Made by a program: the position numbers and the translations under genes
Shown: positions 34,162 through 43,039 of the stretch, piece after piece
Position numbering within the stretch: the first letter of the stretch is position 1
Layout: every line of letters starts with the position of its first letter
The notes under the pieces: model-generated
What the model saw: the letters and a program-made list of their open reading frames with translations, nothing else
The model's database searches: none
What the model was told of the DNA's origin: nothing
Assembly: GCF_003852405.1 (NCBI RefSeq)
Contig: NZ_QAJM01000020.1
Location: 1-64,000, forward strand
Source of the DNA: Pseudomonas sp. KBW05
GTDB taxonomy: Bacteria; Pseudomonadota; Gammaproteobacteria; Pseudomonadales; Pseudomonadaceae
Direction of reading: 5' to 3'
DNA length: 64,000 nucleotides

Positions 34162-34935
34162 ATGATCAAATCACTGGATAAATTTCTACAGGAAATCGAC
34201 GAGGGCGACTGGGCAGTGATCAGTTCGGCCACCGACTACCCCGAGAACTGGGTCATCCCCGAGCACAGTCACGAGAAACACCAATTACTCTACGCCATCG
34301 AAGGCGTGATGGTGGTGCACTCGGCGCAAAGCCAATGGACGGTACCGTCCAACCGTGGGTTCTGGATGCCGTGCGGGCAGGTTCACTCGCTGCGGTGCGT
34401 AGGGACGTTGAAAATGCGCAGCGTGTTCGTGCGCCCCGATGTATTCCCCAACCTGCCGAGTGAAACCAAGGCGGTGAGTATCTCGCCGTTGTTGAGCGAA
34501 CTGATCAAGGCGTCGGTGAGCCTGAAACCGCCGTATGCCGAAGACTCGCGGGATGCGCGGATCATGCACCTGATCCTTGATGAACTCGCGTTGCTGCCGG
34601 CCTTGCCGCTCTCGTTGCCGCAGCCGGCTGACCCGCGTATCCAGCAGATCTGCGCGGCGTTGCAGGACGACCCGGGCGATGCCTCCACCGTGGCCGATTG
34701 GAGTGAACGCCTGGGCCTGGACCAGAAGACCATCCAGCGCCTGTTCCGCAAGGAGACCGCCATGACCTTCGGCCAATGGCGCCAGCAGGCGCGCTTGTTG
34801 CTGGCGCTGGAGCGCATTGCGGTGGGGGAGAAGATTATCGATGTGGCGCTGGAGCTGGGTTATGAAAGCCCCAGCGCCTTTACCAGCATGTTCAAGAAAC
34901 AGTTTGGCAAGACGCCGAGTCAGTTTTTCAGGTAG
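34162..34935 (+). CDS. AraC-family transcriptional regulator
   Basis: A 257-residue regulator with a cupin-like N-terminus (PEHSHEKHQLLYAIEG, HSAQSQWTVPSNRGFWMP) and a C-terminal double helix-turn-helix (LGLDQKTIQRLFRKE and VALELGYESPSAFTSMFKKQFGKTPSQF). The ATG at 34162 with AAGGG just upstream is preferred; the longer frame overlaps the fsr leader. It is divergent from fsr and probably controls it. Confidence 0.9.
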   Translation: MIKSLDKFLQEIDEGDWAVISSATDYPENWVIPEHSHEKHQLLYAIEGVMVVHSAQSQWTVPSNRGFWMPCGQVHSLRCVGTLKMRSVFVRPDVFPNLPSETKAVSISPLLSELIKASVSLKPPYAEDSRDARIMHLILDELALLPALPLSLPQPADPRIQQICAALQDDPGDASTVADWSERLGLDQKTIQRLFRKETAMTFGQWRQQARLLLALERIAVGEKIIDVALELGYESPSAFTSMFKKQFGKTPSQFFR

Positions 34936-34951
34936 GAGCGCGCTGTCGAAG

Positions 34952-35455
34952 TCACTGATCACTGGTTAAATTGGCGTAGAAAATACAGCCAATCAGTCGC
35001 GCAAACAGGCTCAGGGTTTCTGGCAGGTTGGGGTCGTCAAACAGCATCGCCCTTGAATCCAGGGCGCAAAGCGCGCCATACAGGCGGCCGTCGGGCAGGA
35101 AGATCGGGGCCCCCGCATAGCTTTCGATTTCAAATTGTTTGACCACTGGGCGGGCGGCAAAGCGGCCGTTCTTGCTGATTTCGGGAATGAACAACGCCTG
35201 GGGGTTGATGCAGAACTCGCTGCACAGGGTGGTTTCCAGATCCAGCACGTCGTGGACGTTGATGCCCATTTGCAAGGGGTCGTAGACCGAACACACCACC
35301 CATTCCAGGTCGGTGAACTTGGCGATGCCGGCGAAACGCATGCCGGTCAGGCGGGTGACCAGGTGAAGGATGCTGGTGGTGGCTTCGATTTCGGCGATGG
35401 CGGCGCGTTCTTCGGCGCTGAGTAATGATTGTGCTGCTGTGACGCTTGGAACCAT
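34952..35455 (-). CDS. GAF domain-containing protein
   Basis: A 167-residue cytoplasmic protein consisting almost wholly of one GAF domain (about 20-165; RFAGIAKFTDLEWVVCSVYDP, LYGALCALDSR). No output domain follows. GAF-only proteins of this size may bind small ligands or regulate a partner. GGAG precedes the ATG at 35455. It is 51 bp downstream of proP on the same strand, so it may share the transcript. Confidence 0.82.
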   Translation of the reverse strand: MVPSVTAAQSLLSAEERAAIAEIEATTSILHLVTRLTGMRFAGIAKFTDLEWVVCSVYDPLQMGINVHDVLDLETTLCSEFCINPQALFIPEISKNGRFAARPVVKQFEIESYAGAPIFLPDGRLYGALCALDSRAMLFDDPNLPETLSLFARLIGCIFYANLTSDQ

Positions 35456-35506
35456 ACGGAACACTCCAAAGGCGTGGCGACCAGGGCCGCCACGCACGGT
35501 CAGGCC

Positions 35507-37009
35507 TTAATTGATCCGCGGATGCTGCTGCACCAGGTTCTCGCGCTTGGCTTCCAGTTCGGCAATCTCGGCATCGATGTCTTCGATCTTCTGCTCGATA
35601 TTGTCGTGATGCTCCTGCAACAACTCCTTGGCTTCGGCCATGTCCGACGCCGCCGGTGCTGCACCGCGCAGGGGTTTGTTGGCGGTTTCCTTCATGGTCA
35701 GGCCGGTGATCAGGCCGACCACGGCAAACACCATCAGGTAGTAGGCGGGCATGTACAGGTCGTTGGTGCTTTCCACCAGCCAGGCCACGGCCGTCGGGGT
35801 CAGGCCGGCGATCAGCACCGAGACGTTGAACGCACTGGCCAGCGCACTGTAGCGCAGGTGGGTGGGGAACATCGCCGGCAGGGTCGAGGCCATCACGCCG
35901 ATAAAGAAGTTCAGCACGATGGCGAGGATCAGCAGCCCGGCGAAGATCAAGCCGATCTTGCCGCTGGTGATCAGCATGAAGGCCGGGATCGACAGCACCA
36001 ACAGGCCGATGCTGCCCGCGATGATGAAGGGCTTGCGGCCGATCTTGTCGCTGACAAAACCAATGAACGGCTGCACGAAGAGCATGCCGACCATGATGGC
36101 GATGATGATCAGTACGCCGCTGTTTTCTTTGTAATGCAGGTTATGGGACAGGTAGCTCGGCATGTAGGTGAGCAGCATGTAGTACGTCACGTTGGTCGCG
36201 GCGACGATGCCGATACAGGTCAACAGGCTGCGCCAGTGCTTGGTCGCGACTTCCTTGAAGGAGACTTTTGGCCCGTGGCTGAGGCCTTCGCGGTCGCCTT
36301 GTTCGAGCTTGTCCATGTGTTGCTGGAACGCCGGGGTTTCTTCCAGGGCGTGGCGCAGGTACAGGCCGATGATGCCCAGGGGCAGGGCGAGGAAGAACGG
36401 CAGGCGCCAGCCCCACGATTCAAATTGCTCTTCACCCAGCACGCTGGAGATCAACACCACCACGCCCGCACCAAGGACGAAACCGGCGATGGAGCCGAAG
36501 TCCAGCCAGCTGCCAAGGAAGCCGCGCTTGCGGTCGGGTGCGTATTCGGCAACGAAGATCGACGCACCGGTGTACTCACCGCCCACCGAGAAACCCTGGG
36601 CCATTTTGCACAGCAACAGCAGGATCGGTGCCCAGATGCCAATCGTGGCGTAACCAGGGATCAGGCCGATGGCAAAGGTGCTCAGGGACATGATCACGAT
36701 GGTGGCGGCGAGGACTTTTTGTCGCCCGTATTTATCGCCAAGCGCACCAAAGAACAGGCCACCCAGCGGGCGGATCAGGAACGGCACGGAGAAGGTGCCC
36801 AGCGCGGCAATCATCTGCACGCTGGGGGAGGCATCGGGGAAGAACACCTTGCCGAGCACGTAGGCGACGAACCCGTAGACGCCAAAGTCGAACCATTCCA
36901 TGGCATTGCCCAATGCGGCGGCGGTGATCGCCTTGCGCATCTTGGTGTCATCGACAATGGTGATGTCTTTCAATCCGATGGGGTTGACACGTTTCTTGCG
37001 AGATTTCAT
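35507..37009 (-). CDS. proP: glycine betaine/L-proline transporter ProP
   Basis: A 500-residue proton-coupled osmolyte symporter of the MHS branch of MFS. Motifs include AALGNAMEWFDFGVYGF, the MFS loop GALGDKYGRQKVL, and the second GFVSDKIGRKPF. The C-terminal heptad region (about 458-495, EAKELLQEHHDNIEQKIEDI) is the coiled coil characteristic of ProP osmosensing. The start at 37009 gives the known family length. Expected to be induced by osmotic stress. Confidence 0.93.
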   Translation of the reverse strand: MKSRKKRVNPIGLKDITIVDDTKMRKAITAAALGNAMEWFDFGVYGFVAYVLGKVFFPDASPSVQMIAALGTFSVPFLIRPLGGLFFGALGDKYGRQKVLAATIVIMSLSTFAIGLIPGYATIGIWAPILLLLCKMAQGFSVGGEYTGASIFVAEYAPDRKRGFLGSWLDFGSIAGFVLGAGVVVLISSVLGEEQFESWGWRLPFFLALPLGIIGLYLRHALEETPAFQQHMDKLEQGDREGLSHGPKVSFKEVATKHWRSLLTCIGIVAATNVTYYMLLTYMPSYLSHNLHYKENSGVLIIIAIMVGMLFVQPFIGFVSDKIGRKPFIIAGSIGLLVLSIPAFMLITSGKIGLIFAGLLILAIVLNFFIGVMASTLPAMFPTHLRYSALASAFNVSVLIAGLTPTAVAWLVESTNDLYMPAYYLMVFAVVGLITGLTMKETANKPLRGAAPAASDMAEAKELLQEHHDNIEQKIEDIDAEIAELEAKRENLVQQHPRIN

Positions 37010-37138
37010 GGGGGCCACTCTAAATCTGAACAGGGGAGGTGCCATCGCCGCGATGGCACCGCTCTGAAAGGTCAGATACAAGCGGACACGAAATAATTCA
37101 CCCGATGGGGCATTTTTTATTGTCTTGCGCAAAAACAG

Positions 37139-37226
37139 GTGGGAGCTGGCTTGCCTGCGATGGCGGTCTGTCAGTGAAAAATCTGAGGCTGACCCACCGC
37201 TATCGCAGGCAAGCCAGCTCCCACAG
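37139..37226. repeat. REPIN (type 2)
   Basis: Inverted GTGGGAGCTGGCTTGCCTGC REPs around a ~45-bp spacer, between divergent proP and exuT-like genes. Confidence 0.88.
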
Positions 37227-37316
37227 TTGAGCGGTGCGTGGAGTAATCAGGATTGTCATCCTACAACTGCTTTTGCCTTGTGCATCACATACCTCAATAA
37301 ACCGCAATCTTTCAGA

Positions 37317-37384
37317 TTGACAGCCCGTAGGACGCCCGCTATAAAAGTCACAGTTGTACGACGACATATGACGTAACGTATGTC
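37317..37384 (+). promoter_or_regulatory. promoter and candidate operator of the hexuronate-type transporter gene
   Basis: A perfect -35 TTGACA (37317-37322), 17-bp spacer and -10 TATAAA (37340-37345) give a start near 37352. Directly downstream, GACATA (37363-37368) and TATGTC (37379-37384) form an inverted repeat with a 10-bp gap, well placed for a repressor. Confidence 0.75.
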
Positions 37385-37413
37385 CTACCTAACAAAAATA
37401 AAAAAGTGATGCC

Positions 37414-38817
37414 ATGAACTTGAACGAGCCCATCAACGCCCAGCGCGTTGGCCAAGCGGTAGGCAACTATCGCTGGACCATCTGCGCGATGCTGTTCTTT
37501 GCCACCACCGTCAACTACCTCGACCGCCAGGTGCTCAGCCTCCTGGCGCCACAGCTGTCCACGCAGTTTGGCTGGAGCAACACCGACTACGCGAACATCG
37601 CGGCGGTGTTCCAGTTTGTCTACGCCATCTCCATGCTGTTTGCCGGGCGCCTGGTCGATAAGATCGGCACCAAGACCGCTTATGTGGTGGCGATTGGCAT
37701 CTGGTCCACGGGCGCCATCATGCATGCGTTCTCGGTGCCGATGGGCGAGGGCATCGCCGCCGTCAGCGGGGCGATTGGCTTGGCGGTGATTCCGGTGTCG
37801 ATTGCCGGTTTCATGCTGTCCCGTGCGGTATTGGCGATTGGCGAGGCGGGTAACTTTCCGATTGCGATCAAGGCCACGGCGGAGTACTTCCCCAAGAAAG
37901 AGCGCTCATTCGCCACCGGCATTTTCAACTCCGGGGCCAACGTCGGTGCGATCCTGGCGCCGATTTGCGTGCCGTTGATTGCAGGCCTCTGGGGCTGGGA
38001 AGCGGCGTTTATCGTGATTGGTGCGCTGGGTTTTGTATGGGTGGCGGTGTGGATCGCGCTCTACGAGAAACCCGAGCAGCAAAAGCGCCTGTCGGCGGCG
38101 GAACTGGCCTACATCCGCAGTGACGAGACCGTACAGCCGTTCACCCCGGCGCCTACCGGAGCCGTGGAGAAAAAAGTCTCGTGGTTCAAGCTGCTGACCT
38201 ACCGTCAGACGTGGGCATTTGCCTTCGGCAAGTTCATGACCGACGGCGTGTGGTGGTTCTTCCTGTTCTGGCTGCCTACGTACCTGGCGGCGCAATACGG
38301 CATGAAAGGCGCCGATATCGTGATGCCGCTGGCGGTGCTGTACAGCATGACCATGGTCGGCAGCATCGGTGGCGGCTGGTTCCCCAGCTACTTCATGGCC
38401 CGGGGCGATGCGCCGTATGACGGGCGCATGAAGGCGATGTTGATCATCGCGCTGTTCCCGCTGGTGGTGTTGCTGGCGCAGCCGTTGGGCTATATCAGCT
38501 TCTGGGTGCCGGTGTTGCTGATCGGCGTAGGCGCTTCAGCGCACCAGGCGTGGTCGTGCAATATCTTCACCACCGTGTCCGACATGTTCCCGCAGAAAAC
38601 CGTGGCCTCGGTGGTCGGCATTGGCGGCATGGCCGGTGGCCTGGGCGGCGTGGTGATGACCAAGATCGGCGGCTGGGTGTTCGACTACTACAAGTCGATC
38701 AACGATATCCACACTGGCTACATGATCATGTTCGCGATCTGTGCACTGGCGTACCTGGTGGCCTGGAGCGTGATGAAGACGCTGGTGCCACGCCACAAGG
38801 AAATCACTGACCTTTAA
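37414..38817 (+). CDS. MFS transporter of the ACS family, ExuT-like (hexuronate/sugar acid)
   Basis: A 467-residue inner-membrane protein with 12 predicted segments. NYLDRQVLSLLAPQLS, GIGEAGNFPIAIKA and ATGIFNSGANVGAILAP are typical of anion:cation symporters such as ExuT, which import galacturonate or glucuronate. No uronate catabolic gene lies next to it, so the substrate remains open. It is driven by the strong promoter at 37317-37345. Confidence 0.85.
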   Translation: MNLNEPINAQRVGQAVGNYRWTICAMLFFATTVNYLDRQVLSLLAPQLSTQFGWSNTDYANIAAVFQFVYAISMLFAGRLVDKIGTKTAYVVAIGIWSTGAIMHAFSVPMGEGIAAVSGAIGLAVIPVSIAGFMLSRAVLAIGEAGNFPIAIKATAEYFPKKERSFATGIFNSGANVGAILAPICVPLIAGLWGWEAAFIVIGALGFVWVAVWIALYEKPEQQKRLSAAELAYIRSDETVQPFTPAPTGAVEKKVSWFKLLTYRQTWAFAFGKFMTDGVWWFFLFWLPTYLAAQYGMKGADIVMPLAVLYSMTMVGSIGGGWFPSYFMARGDAPYDGRMKAMLIIALFPLVVLLAQPLGYISFWVPVLLIGVGASAHQAWSCNIFTTVSDMFPQKTVASVVGIGGMAGGLGGVVMTKIGGWVFDYYKSINDIHTGYMIMFAICALAYLVAWSVMKTLVPRHKEITDL

Positions 38818-38825
38818 TGCGAAGC

Positions 38826-38851
38826 TTCCCGCGCTGCCGGCAGCGCGGGAA
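38826..38851. terminator. perfect palindrome between convergent genes, possible terminator
   Basis: A 26-bp uninterrupted palindrome (TTCCCGCGCTGCC and its complement) lies between convergent exuT-like and MarR-GNAT genes. No T-tract follows on either side, so termination would be weak or need Rho. Confidence 0.5.
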
Positions 38852-38855
38852 TGTT

Positions 38856-39788
38856 TCACAGGTCCCGCGCCCAGGTCTGGCTGATCAATTCTTTCCCGAA
38901 GCTTGCAGTGGGCTCCTCTTCAACCAATTCAAACCCCGCCTTCTGGTACAGCTTGCGTGCATCCACCAGCGCGCTCATCGTCCACAGCACCATGCGTTTA
39001 TAGCCGGCGTGCCGGGCGAACCGCAGGCACTCATCCACCAGGCGCTGGCCGATGCCCATGCCACGCGCGCTGGCATCCACGTAGAGCATGCGCAGCTTGG
39101 CGGTGCTGTCGTCATGGCGCACCACAAACACCGATCCCACCACCTCGCCGTCCTTTTCCGCGATCCAGCAGCGCTCGCAGCTCGGGTCAAATTCGCGCAA
39201 ATACTTGGCGACGATCTCCGCCACCAACGCTTCAAACTCCCAATTCCAGTGGTACTCACGCGCATAAAGGGCGGACTGGCGCTGCACCACCAGGCCCATG
39301 TCGCCAGGCTGCGGATCGCGCAGCAGGAATCTGGGCGGCGTGCCTTGCAGCAGGGTCTGGATACGCTGCATGGCGGCGGTCAGTTGCTGCTGTTGCGGTT
39401 CGGGCAGGGCCTCCAGCAAGGCGATCACTTCGTCCTGGGTCTTTTGCTCCAGGGGCGTCAATACCGAGCGGCCGAGGTCGCTGAGGTGCAGTTGTACTGC
39501 GCGGGCGTCGGTGGTGGAGCGGACCTTCTGGATCAGGCCTTGCCTTTCGAGCCCGCTGATCAGCCGGCTCAGGTAGCCCGCATCCAGGCCGAGCATCTGG
39601 CACAGATCGGCGCTGGTCAGGTCGCCACGGGAAGACAGCTCGTACATCACGCGGATTTCGGTGAGCGAGAAGGCGCTTTGCAGCAGGTGTTCCTGCAATA
39701 CACCGATCTGGTGCGTGTAGAAACGATTGAAGCCACGGATGATGCCGGCGCGTTCGACAAGGGAGGTGGAAGACATGATGGAGTCCAT
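38856..39788 (-). CDS. MarR-GNAT fusion: regulator with N-acetyltransferase domain
   Basis: A 310-residue two-domain protein. Residues 5-140 are a MarR winged helix (LTSADLCQMLGLDAGYLSRLISGLERQGLI); residues about 150-305 are a GNAT acetyltransferase with the acetyl-CoA loop ARGMGIGQRLVDEC. Fusions of this type are widespread but poorly studied. M1 has AAGGG at good spacing; M5 is an alternative. The promoter carries two matching palindromes, so autoregulation is likely. It is convergent with the exuT-like gene. Confidence 0.9.
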   Translation of the reverse strand: MDSIMSSTSLVERAGIIRGFNRFYTHQIGVLQEHLLQSAFSLTEIRVMYELSSRGDLTSADLCQMLGLDAGYLSRLISGLERQGLIQKVRSTTDARAVQLHLSDLGRSVLTPLEQKTQDEVIALLEALPEPQQQQLTAAMQRIQTLLQGTPPRFLLRDPQPGDMGLVVQRQSALYAREYHWNWEFEALVAEIVAKYLREFDPSCERCWIAEKDGEVVGSVFVVRHDDSTAKLRMLYVDASARGMGIGQRLVDECLRFARHAGYKRMVLWTMSALVDARKLYQKAGFELVEEEPTASFGKELISQTWARDL

Positions 39789-39792
39789 ATAG

Positions 39793-39835
39793 TTGCCCTT
39801 GGCAATTATATTGTTGCCTTAGGCAAGCATGTCAA
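39793..39835 (-). promoter_or_regulatory. promoter with two operators for the MarR-GNAT gene
   Basis: On the minus strand: -35 TTGACA (39830-39835), 19-bp spacer, -10 TATAAT (39805-39810). One palindrome TTGCCTAAGGCAA (39814-39826) fills the spacer and a near copy TTGCCAAGGGCAA (39793-39805) overlaps the -10 and start. Their centres are 21 bp apart (two helical turns), so two dimers would bind the same face. Confidence 0.82.
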
Positions 39836-39915
39836 TGGACAAATCCACTGAACCTCCTGGGTTGCGTCGCACCTAACCCCGTATCATCCCGTCCTTATCT
39901 CCGCCAGGCACTCCC

Positions 39916-40944
39916 ATGACTCATCCACGCATCGGCTTTGCATGCCAATACAAGCATCCCGAACGCCTGCTCTCGGCCAGTGCCCTGAAGTTGATCGAAG
40001 GCCCGTACAACCCGCGTACCACCACCCTGCGCTGGATGGACGGGGTCACGCCCAAAGTGGCCCGCGCCAAGCTGGTGGAAGTGGTCACCCATAACCTCGC
40101 CGCGCAATTGCACCTGCTGCGCTACGTCGCCGGGTTGCCGCCGACCTTGCGCATGCTGCGCCTGAGCAGCGATTTGTTGCCGTTCTACAGCCACCCGAAA
40201 GTCGCCGCGGTGTACCAGGACCCGGCCATCGCGCAGCAGTTGATCGAGGGTTTTGCCGCCATCGGCGAACTGGCGCGGGGGGCGGATATCCGCCTGTCGT
40301 TTCACCCTGGGCAATATTGCGTGCTCGGCTCGGAAAACCCCGGCGTGGTGGAAAACAGTCTGGCCGAATTCGAATACCACGCTGACATGATCCGTATGAT
40401 GGGCTATGGCCGGCAGTTCCAGGACCTCAAGTGCAATGTGCACATCGCCGGCCGCCTGGGGGTGGAGGGCACGCGTGCGGTGTGGGCGCGCTTGTCGCAA
40501 GTGGCGCGTAATTGCATCACCTTCGAGAACGACGAGAAGACCTACGGCCTCGACCACTGCCTGCAAGTCGCCGACCTGGCGCCGGTGGTGCTGGATATCC
40601 ACCACTGCTGGATCAACGAAAACGACTACATCGACCCCCACTCGGAACGAGTCGCGCGAGTCATCGACAGTTGGCGCGGGGTGCGCCCGACGATGCATTA
40701 CTCCCAGCCGCAGGAGAGCTTGCAAGAGTTGGGCTTTGACGCGGACCACAAGCTGGAAATGGATGCGCTGATGCAGGTGGTGTCCAAACGCGATTTGTAC
40801 GGCCATAGCGCGCAGATGTGGAACCGCTGGACCAATGACTACGCGCTGCAGTTTCTCGACCGTTTCGACATCATGCTGGAGGCCAAGGATAAGAACGTCG
40901 CATCACTGGCGTTCTACGAACATTGGCAGCGGCGCCTGGCTTGA
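39916..40944 (+). CDS. uvsE: UV DNA damage endonuclease (UvsE/UvdE)
   Basis: A 342-residue TIM-barrel endonuclease that nicks DNA 5' to UV photoproducts and starts an alternative excision repair. Family signatures are visible: RIGFACQY, LRLSSDLLPFYSH, LSFHPGQYCVLGS (metal His), NVHIAGRLG, ENDEKTY and DIHHCWIN. Length agrees with the family. It is a single gene, divergent from the MarR-GNAT gene. Confidence 0.95.
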   Translation: MTHPRIGFACQYKHPERLLSASALKLIEGPYNPRTTTLRWMDGVTPKVARAKLVEVVTHNLAAQLHLLRYVAGLPPTLRMLRLSSDLLPFYSHPKVAAVYQDPAIAQQLIEGFAAIGELARGADIRLSFHPGQYCVLGSENPGVVENSLAEFEYHADMIRMMGYGRQFQDLKCNVHIAGRLGVEGTRAVWARLSQVARNCITFENDEKTYGLDHCLQVADLAPVVLDIHHCWINENDYIDPHSERVARVIDSWRGVRPTMHYSQPQESLQELGFDADHKLEMDALMQVVSKRDLYGHSAQMWNRWTNDYALQFLDRFDIMLEAKDKNVASLAFYEHWQRRLA

Positions 40945-40950
40945 CGGCGG

Positions 40951-41901
40951 TCATTTCTTGCCATTCAGAGGGATGACCAGCGACACCCACATGTTCCAGC
41001 CATCGGGGCGGTTCTTGGCGTCGAACTCGTAGTAGCCCTTGATATTGGCGTACCACAACTCATCGCTCACCTTGAAGAAATGCCCGGCCTGCGGGCCAAT
41101 CCCGGCGACCCGTGATTTGAAATCCCCCAGCGTCGCGCCGCTGCCACTGTCGCCGGTGACTTGTTCGAAGTAGTAGCCGACCAGGCCGACCAGGGTTTGT
41201 GAGGTGAAGAAGTGCGAGGCGCTCAGGTCGAGGTGGGCGTCGATGCCGTTCTGGTAGCGGGTGTCGGTGTTTTCCCAGTTGTAGGTCATGCCGGCCACGG
41301 CGGAAAACTCGTTGGTCTTGTCGAAGTAGGTGTAGCCACCGCCGGCATCCAGGGCGGCGTGGCCCAGGCCGATATTCACCAGGCGATCCGGGTCATAGGC
41401 GCCGATGGGAATGTTGCCCATGGTGTAGGCCATGAAGTTGTGCACGCCGTGGTTCCATTTCAGGGTGCCGAGCAGATAAAGGTCGCTGCCGCCCTTGAGG
41501 CTGTCGTTGGTTCCGCCGGAGAACGAGCGGCCGCGCGGGCCGGTCACCGTTGCATCGATACTGGCTTCGGAGCGCGCCACCGCTCCCACCGCTGAAATCG
41601 CTGCCTGGGCGCCACCCAGCACTGGCGTTTCAAAGGTGTAGGTGGGGCTGGCGAAGAGCAGGTCCGCCTCCGCATCCAGCCCGACCACGGTACGCCCGCC
41701 GCGTGGGAAGGCCTTGTTTTTGTTATCGCTGGCTTTGACGTGGTAGTAGATCAGCGGCAGGCTCCAGCCCGGGGTGACCGGGGCGGCGGCGAGTGCGCCG
41801 AACTGGCCGGGCAGCCAGAAGCTGATGCCGCCATCGTCGGCGTGGGCCAAGGCCAGGGGGAGCAGGGCGATCAGGCCCAATACGCTTGTCTGTCTGGTCA
41901 T
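40951..41901 (-). CDS. COG4313-type outer-membrane protein (phenol/MetA-pathway-like transporter family)
   Basis: A 316-residue protein with signal peptide (cleaved after LAHA, residue 20) and beta-strand-rich sequence (GLGHAALDAGGGYTYFDK, YYFEQVTGDSGSGATLGDFKSRVAGIGPQAGHFF) ending WVSLVIPLNGKK. It fits the 'transporter' family COG4313/SphA-like barrels, thought to take up hydrophobic or aromatic compounds. AGGAAG precedes the ATG at 41901. Convergent with uvsE. Confidence 0.78.
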   Translation of the reverse strand: MTRQTSVLGLIALLPLALAHADDGGISFWLPGQFGALAAAPVTPGWSLPLIYYHVKASDNKNKAFPRGGRTVVGLDAEADLLFASPTYTFETPVLGGAQAAISAVGAVARSEASIDATVTGPRGRSFSGGTNDSLKGGSDLYLLGTLKWNHGVHNFMAYTMGNIPIGAYDPDRLVNIGLGHAALDAGGGYTYFDKTNEFSAVAGMTYNWENTDTRYQNGIDAHLDLSASHFFTSQTLVGLVGYYFEQVTGDSGSGATLGDFKSRVAGIGPQAGHFFKVSDELWYANIKGYYEFDAKNRPDGWNMWVSLVIPLNGKK

Positions 41902-42070
41902 AGGACTTCCTATCCAAAAGGCCATGGCTGGCGGCAGGCGCCACCGCTCTCAGTGCCTTCGGACGCACTGCGCTCCCAATGGCTGCTTGAGCATAGTCCA
42001 GGGATTGAAGAGTGTTGCCCGGCCACGCATCGCCGGGCATGCTCTGTGACCGACACAAGGAAACGTCTCC

Positions 42071-42556
42071 ATGCCTACCCTGCACCTGCTCTGCGGCAAG
42101 ATCGCCTCCGGTAAATCCACGCTCGCCAACCGCCTCGCTGCGGAGCACGCCGCCATTGTGCTCAGCGAAGACCATTGGTTGGCACAGCTCTATCCGGGGG
42201 AAATCCTCGCCATTGCGGACTACCTGCGCAGCGCCCAGCGTATCCGCGGCGTGCTGGGGCCACTGGTGATCCGCCTGCTGCAATCGGGGGTCAACGTGGT
42301 GCTGGACTTTCCGGCCAACACTCTGGCCAACCGCGAATGGCTGCGCGGCCTGGCGCAGACGGCCCAGGTGCCGCATTGCCTGCACTACCTGGAACTGGAC
42401 GATGCGACGTGTCGCGCCCGGCTGCATGCCAGGAATGCCCGCGGCGAGCATGATTTTGCGGCAACCGATGCTGAGTTCGACCTGATTACTCGTCACTTTT
42501 GTGTGCCGAGTGAGGAGGAGGGGTTGGTGATTGAGGTGCATCGCCCGGCGATGTGA
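42071..42556 (+). CDS. P-loop ATPase/kinase-like protein
   Basis: A 161-residue soluble protein with a Walker A motif GKIASGKST (9-17) and a Walker B-like VVLDFP (75-80), plus an arginine-rich lid region (TCRARLHARN). It resembles the AAA_33 group of small kinases that phosphorylate nucleosides, sugars or antibiotics. The substrate is unknown. Followed directly by the 144-bp REP array. Confidence 0.85.
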   Translation: MPTLHLLCGKIASGKSTLANRLAAEHAAIVLSEDHWLAQLYPGEILAIADYLRSAQRIRGVLGPLVIRLLQSGVNVVLDFPANTLANREWLRGLAQTAQVPHCLHYLELDDATCRARLHARNARGEHDFAATDAEFDLITRHFCVPSEEEGLVIEVHRPAM

Positions 42557-42560
42557 TTGC

Positions 42561-43022
42561 GGTGGCACAGGCGAAACCTCTATTGCCTGACCCACCGCTT
42601 TCGCAGCCTCGCTAAAGCTCGACAGCTCCCACAGGGGATTGGGTTTGCAGGTGGGTGCAGGTGTACTCAGTTCAAAATGTGGGAGCTGGCTTGCCTGCGA
42701 AGACGGCGGCACAGGCGAAATCTCCGTTGCCTGACCCGCCACTTTCGCAGCCTCGCTAAAGCTCGACAGCTCCCACAGGGGATTGGGTTTGCAGGTGGGG
42801 GCAGGTGTACACCGTCCAAAATGTGGGAGCTGGCTTGCCTGCGAAGACGGCGGCACAGGCGAAATCTCCGTTGCCTGACCCACCGCTTTCGCAGCCTCGC
42901 TAGAGCTCGACAGCTCCCACAGGGGATTGGGTTTGCAGGTGGGTGCAGGTGTACACCGTTCAAAATGTGGGAGCTGGCTTGCCTGCGAAGACGGTGGCAC
43001 AGGCGAAACCTCTGCTCCCACA
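42561..43022. repeat. tandem array of a 144-bp REP-containing unit (three copies plus a partial)
   Basis: Unit starts at 42561, 42705, 42849 and a truncated one at 42993. Each unit contains a variant REP (TTCGCAGCCTCGCTAAAGCT), a linker (GGGGATTGGGTTTGCAGGTG) and a type 2 REP (GTGGGAGCTGGCTTGCCTGC). Copies differ by only a few bases. The unit length is a multiple of three, so long meaningless frames run through it on both strands. This fills the gap between the P-loop gene and the chemoreceptor. Confidence 0.95.
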
Positions 43023-43039
43023 GAGGATCGGCGCAAGGC

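Noticed and set aside
35429-37096. 555-codon open frame opposite proP
   Set aside because: Antisense to a clear transporter gene; glutamine/histidine/aspartate-rich sequence typical of shadows.
42561-43022. CRISPR-like array
   Set aside because: Units are 144 bp and nearly identical throughout, without unique spacers, and consist of REP sequences; no cas genes nearby.
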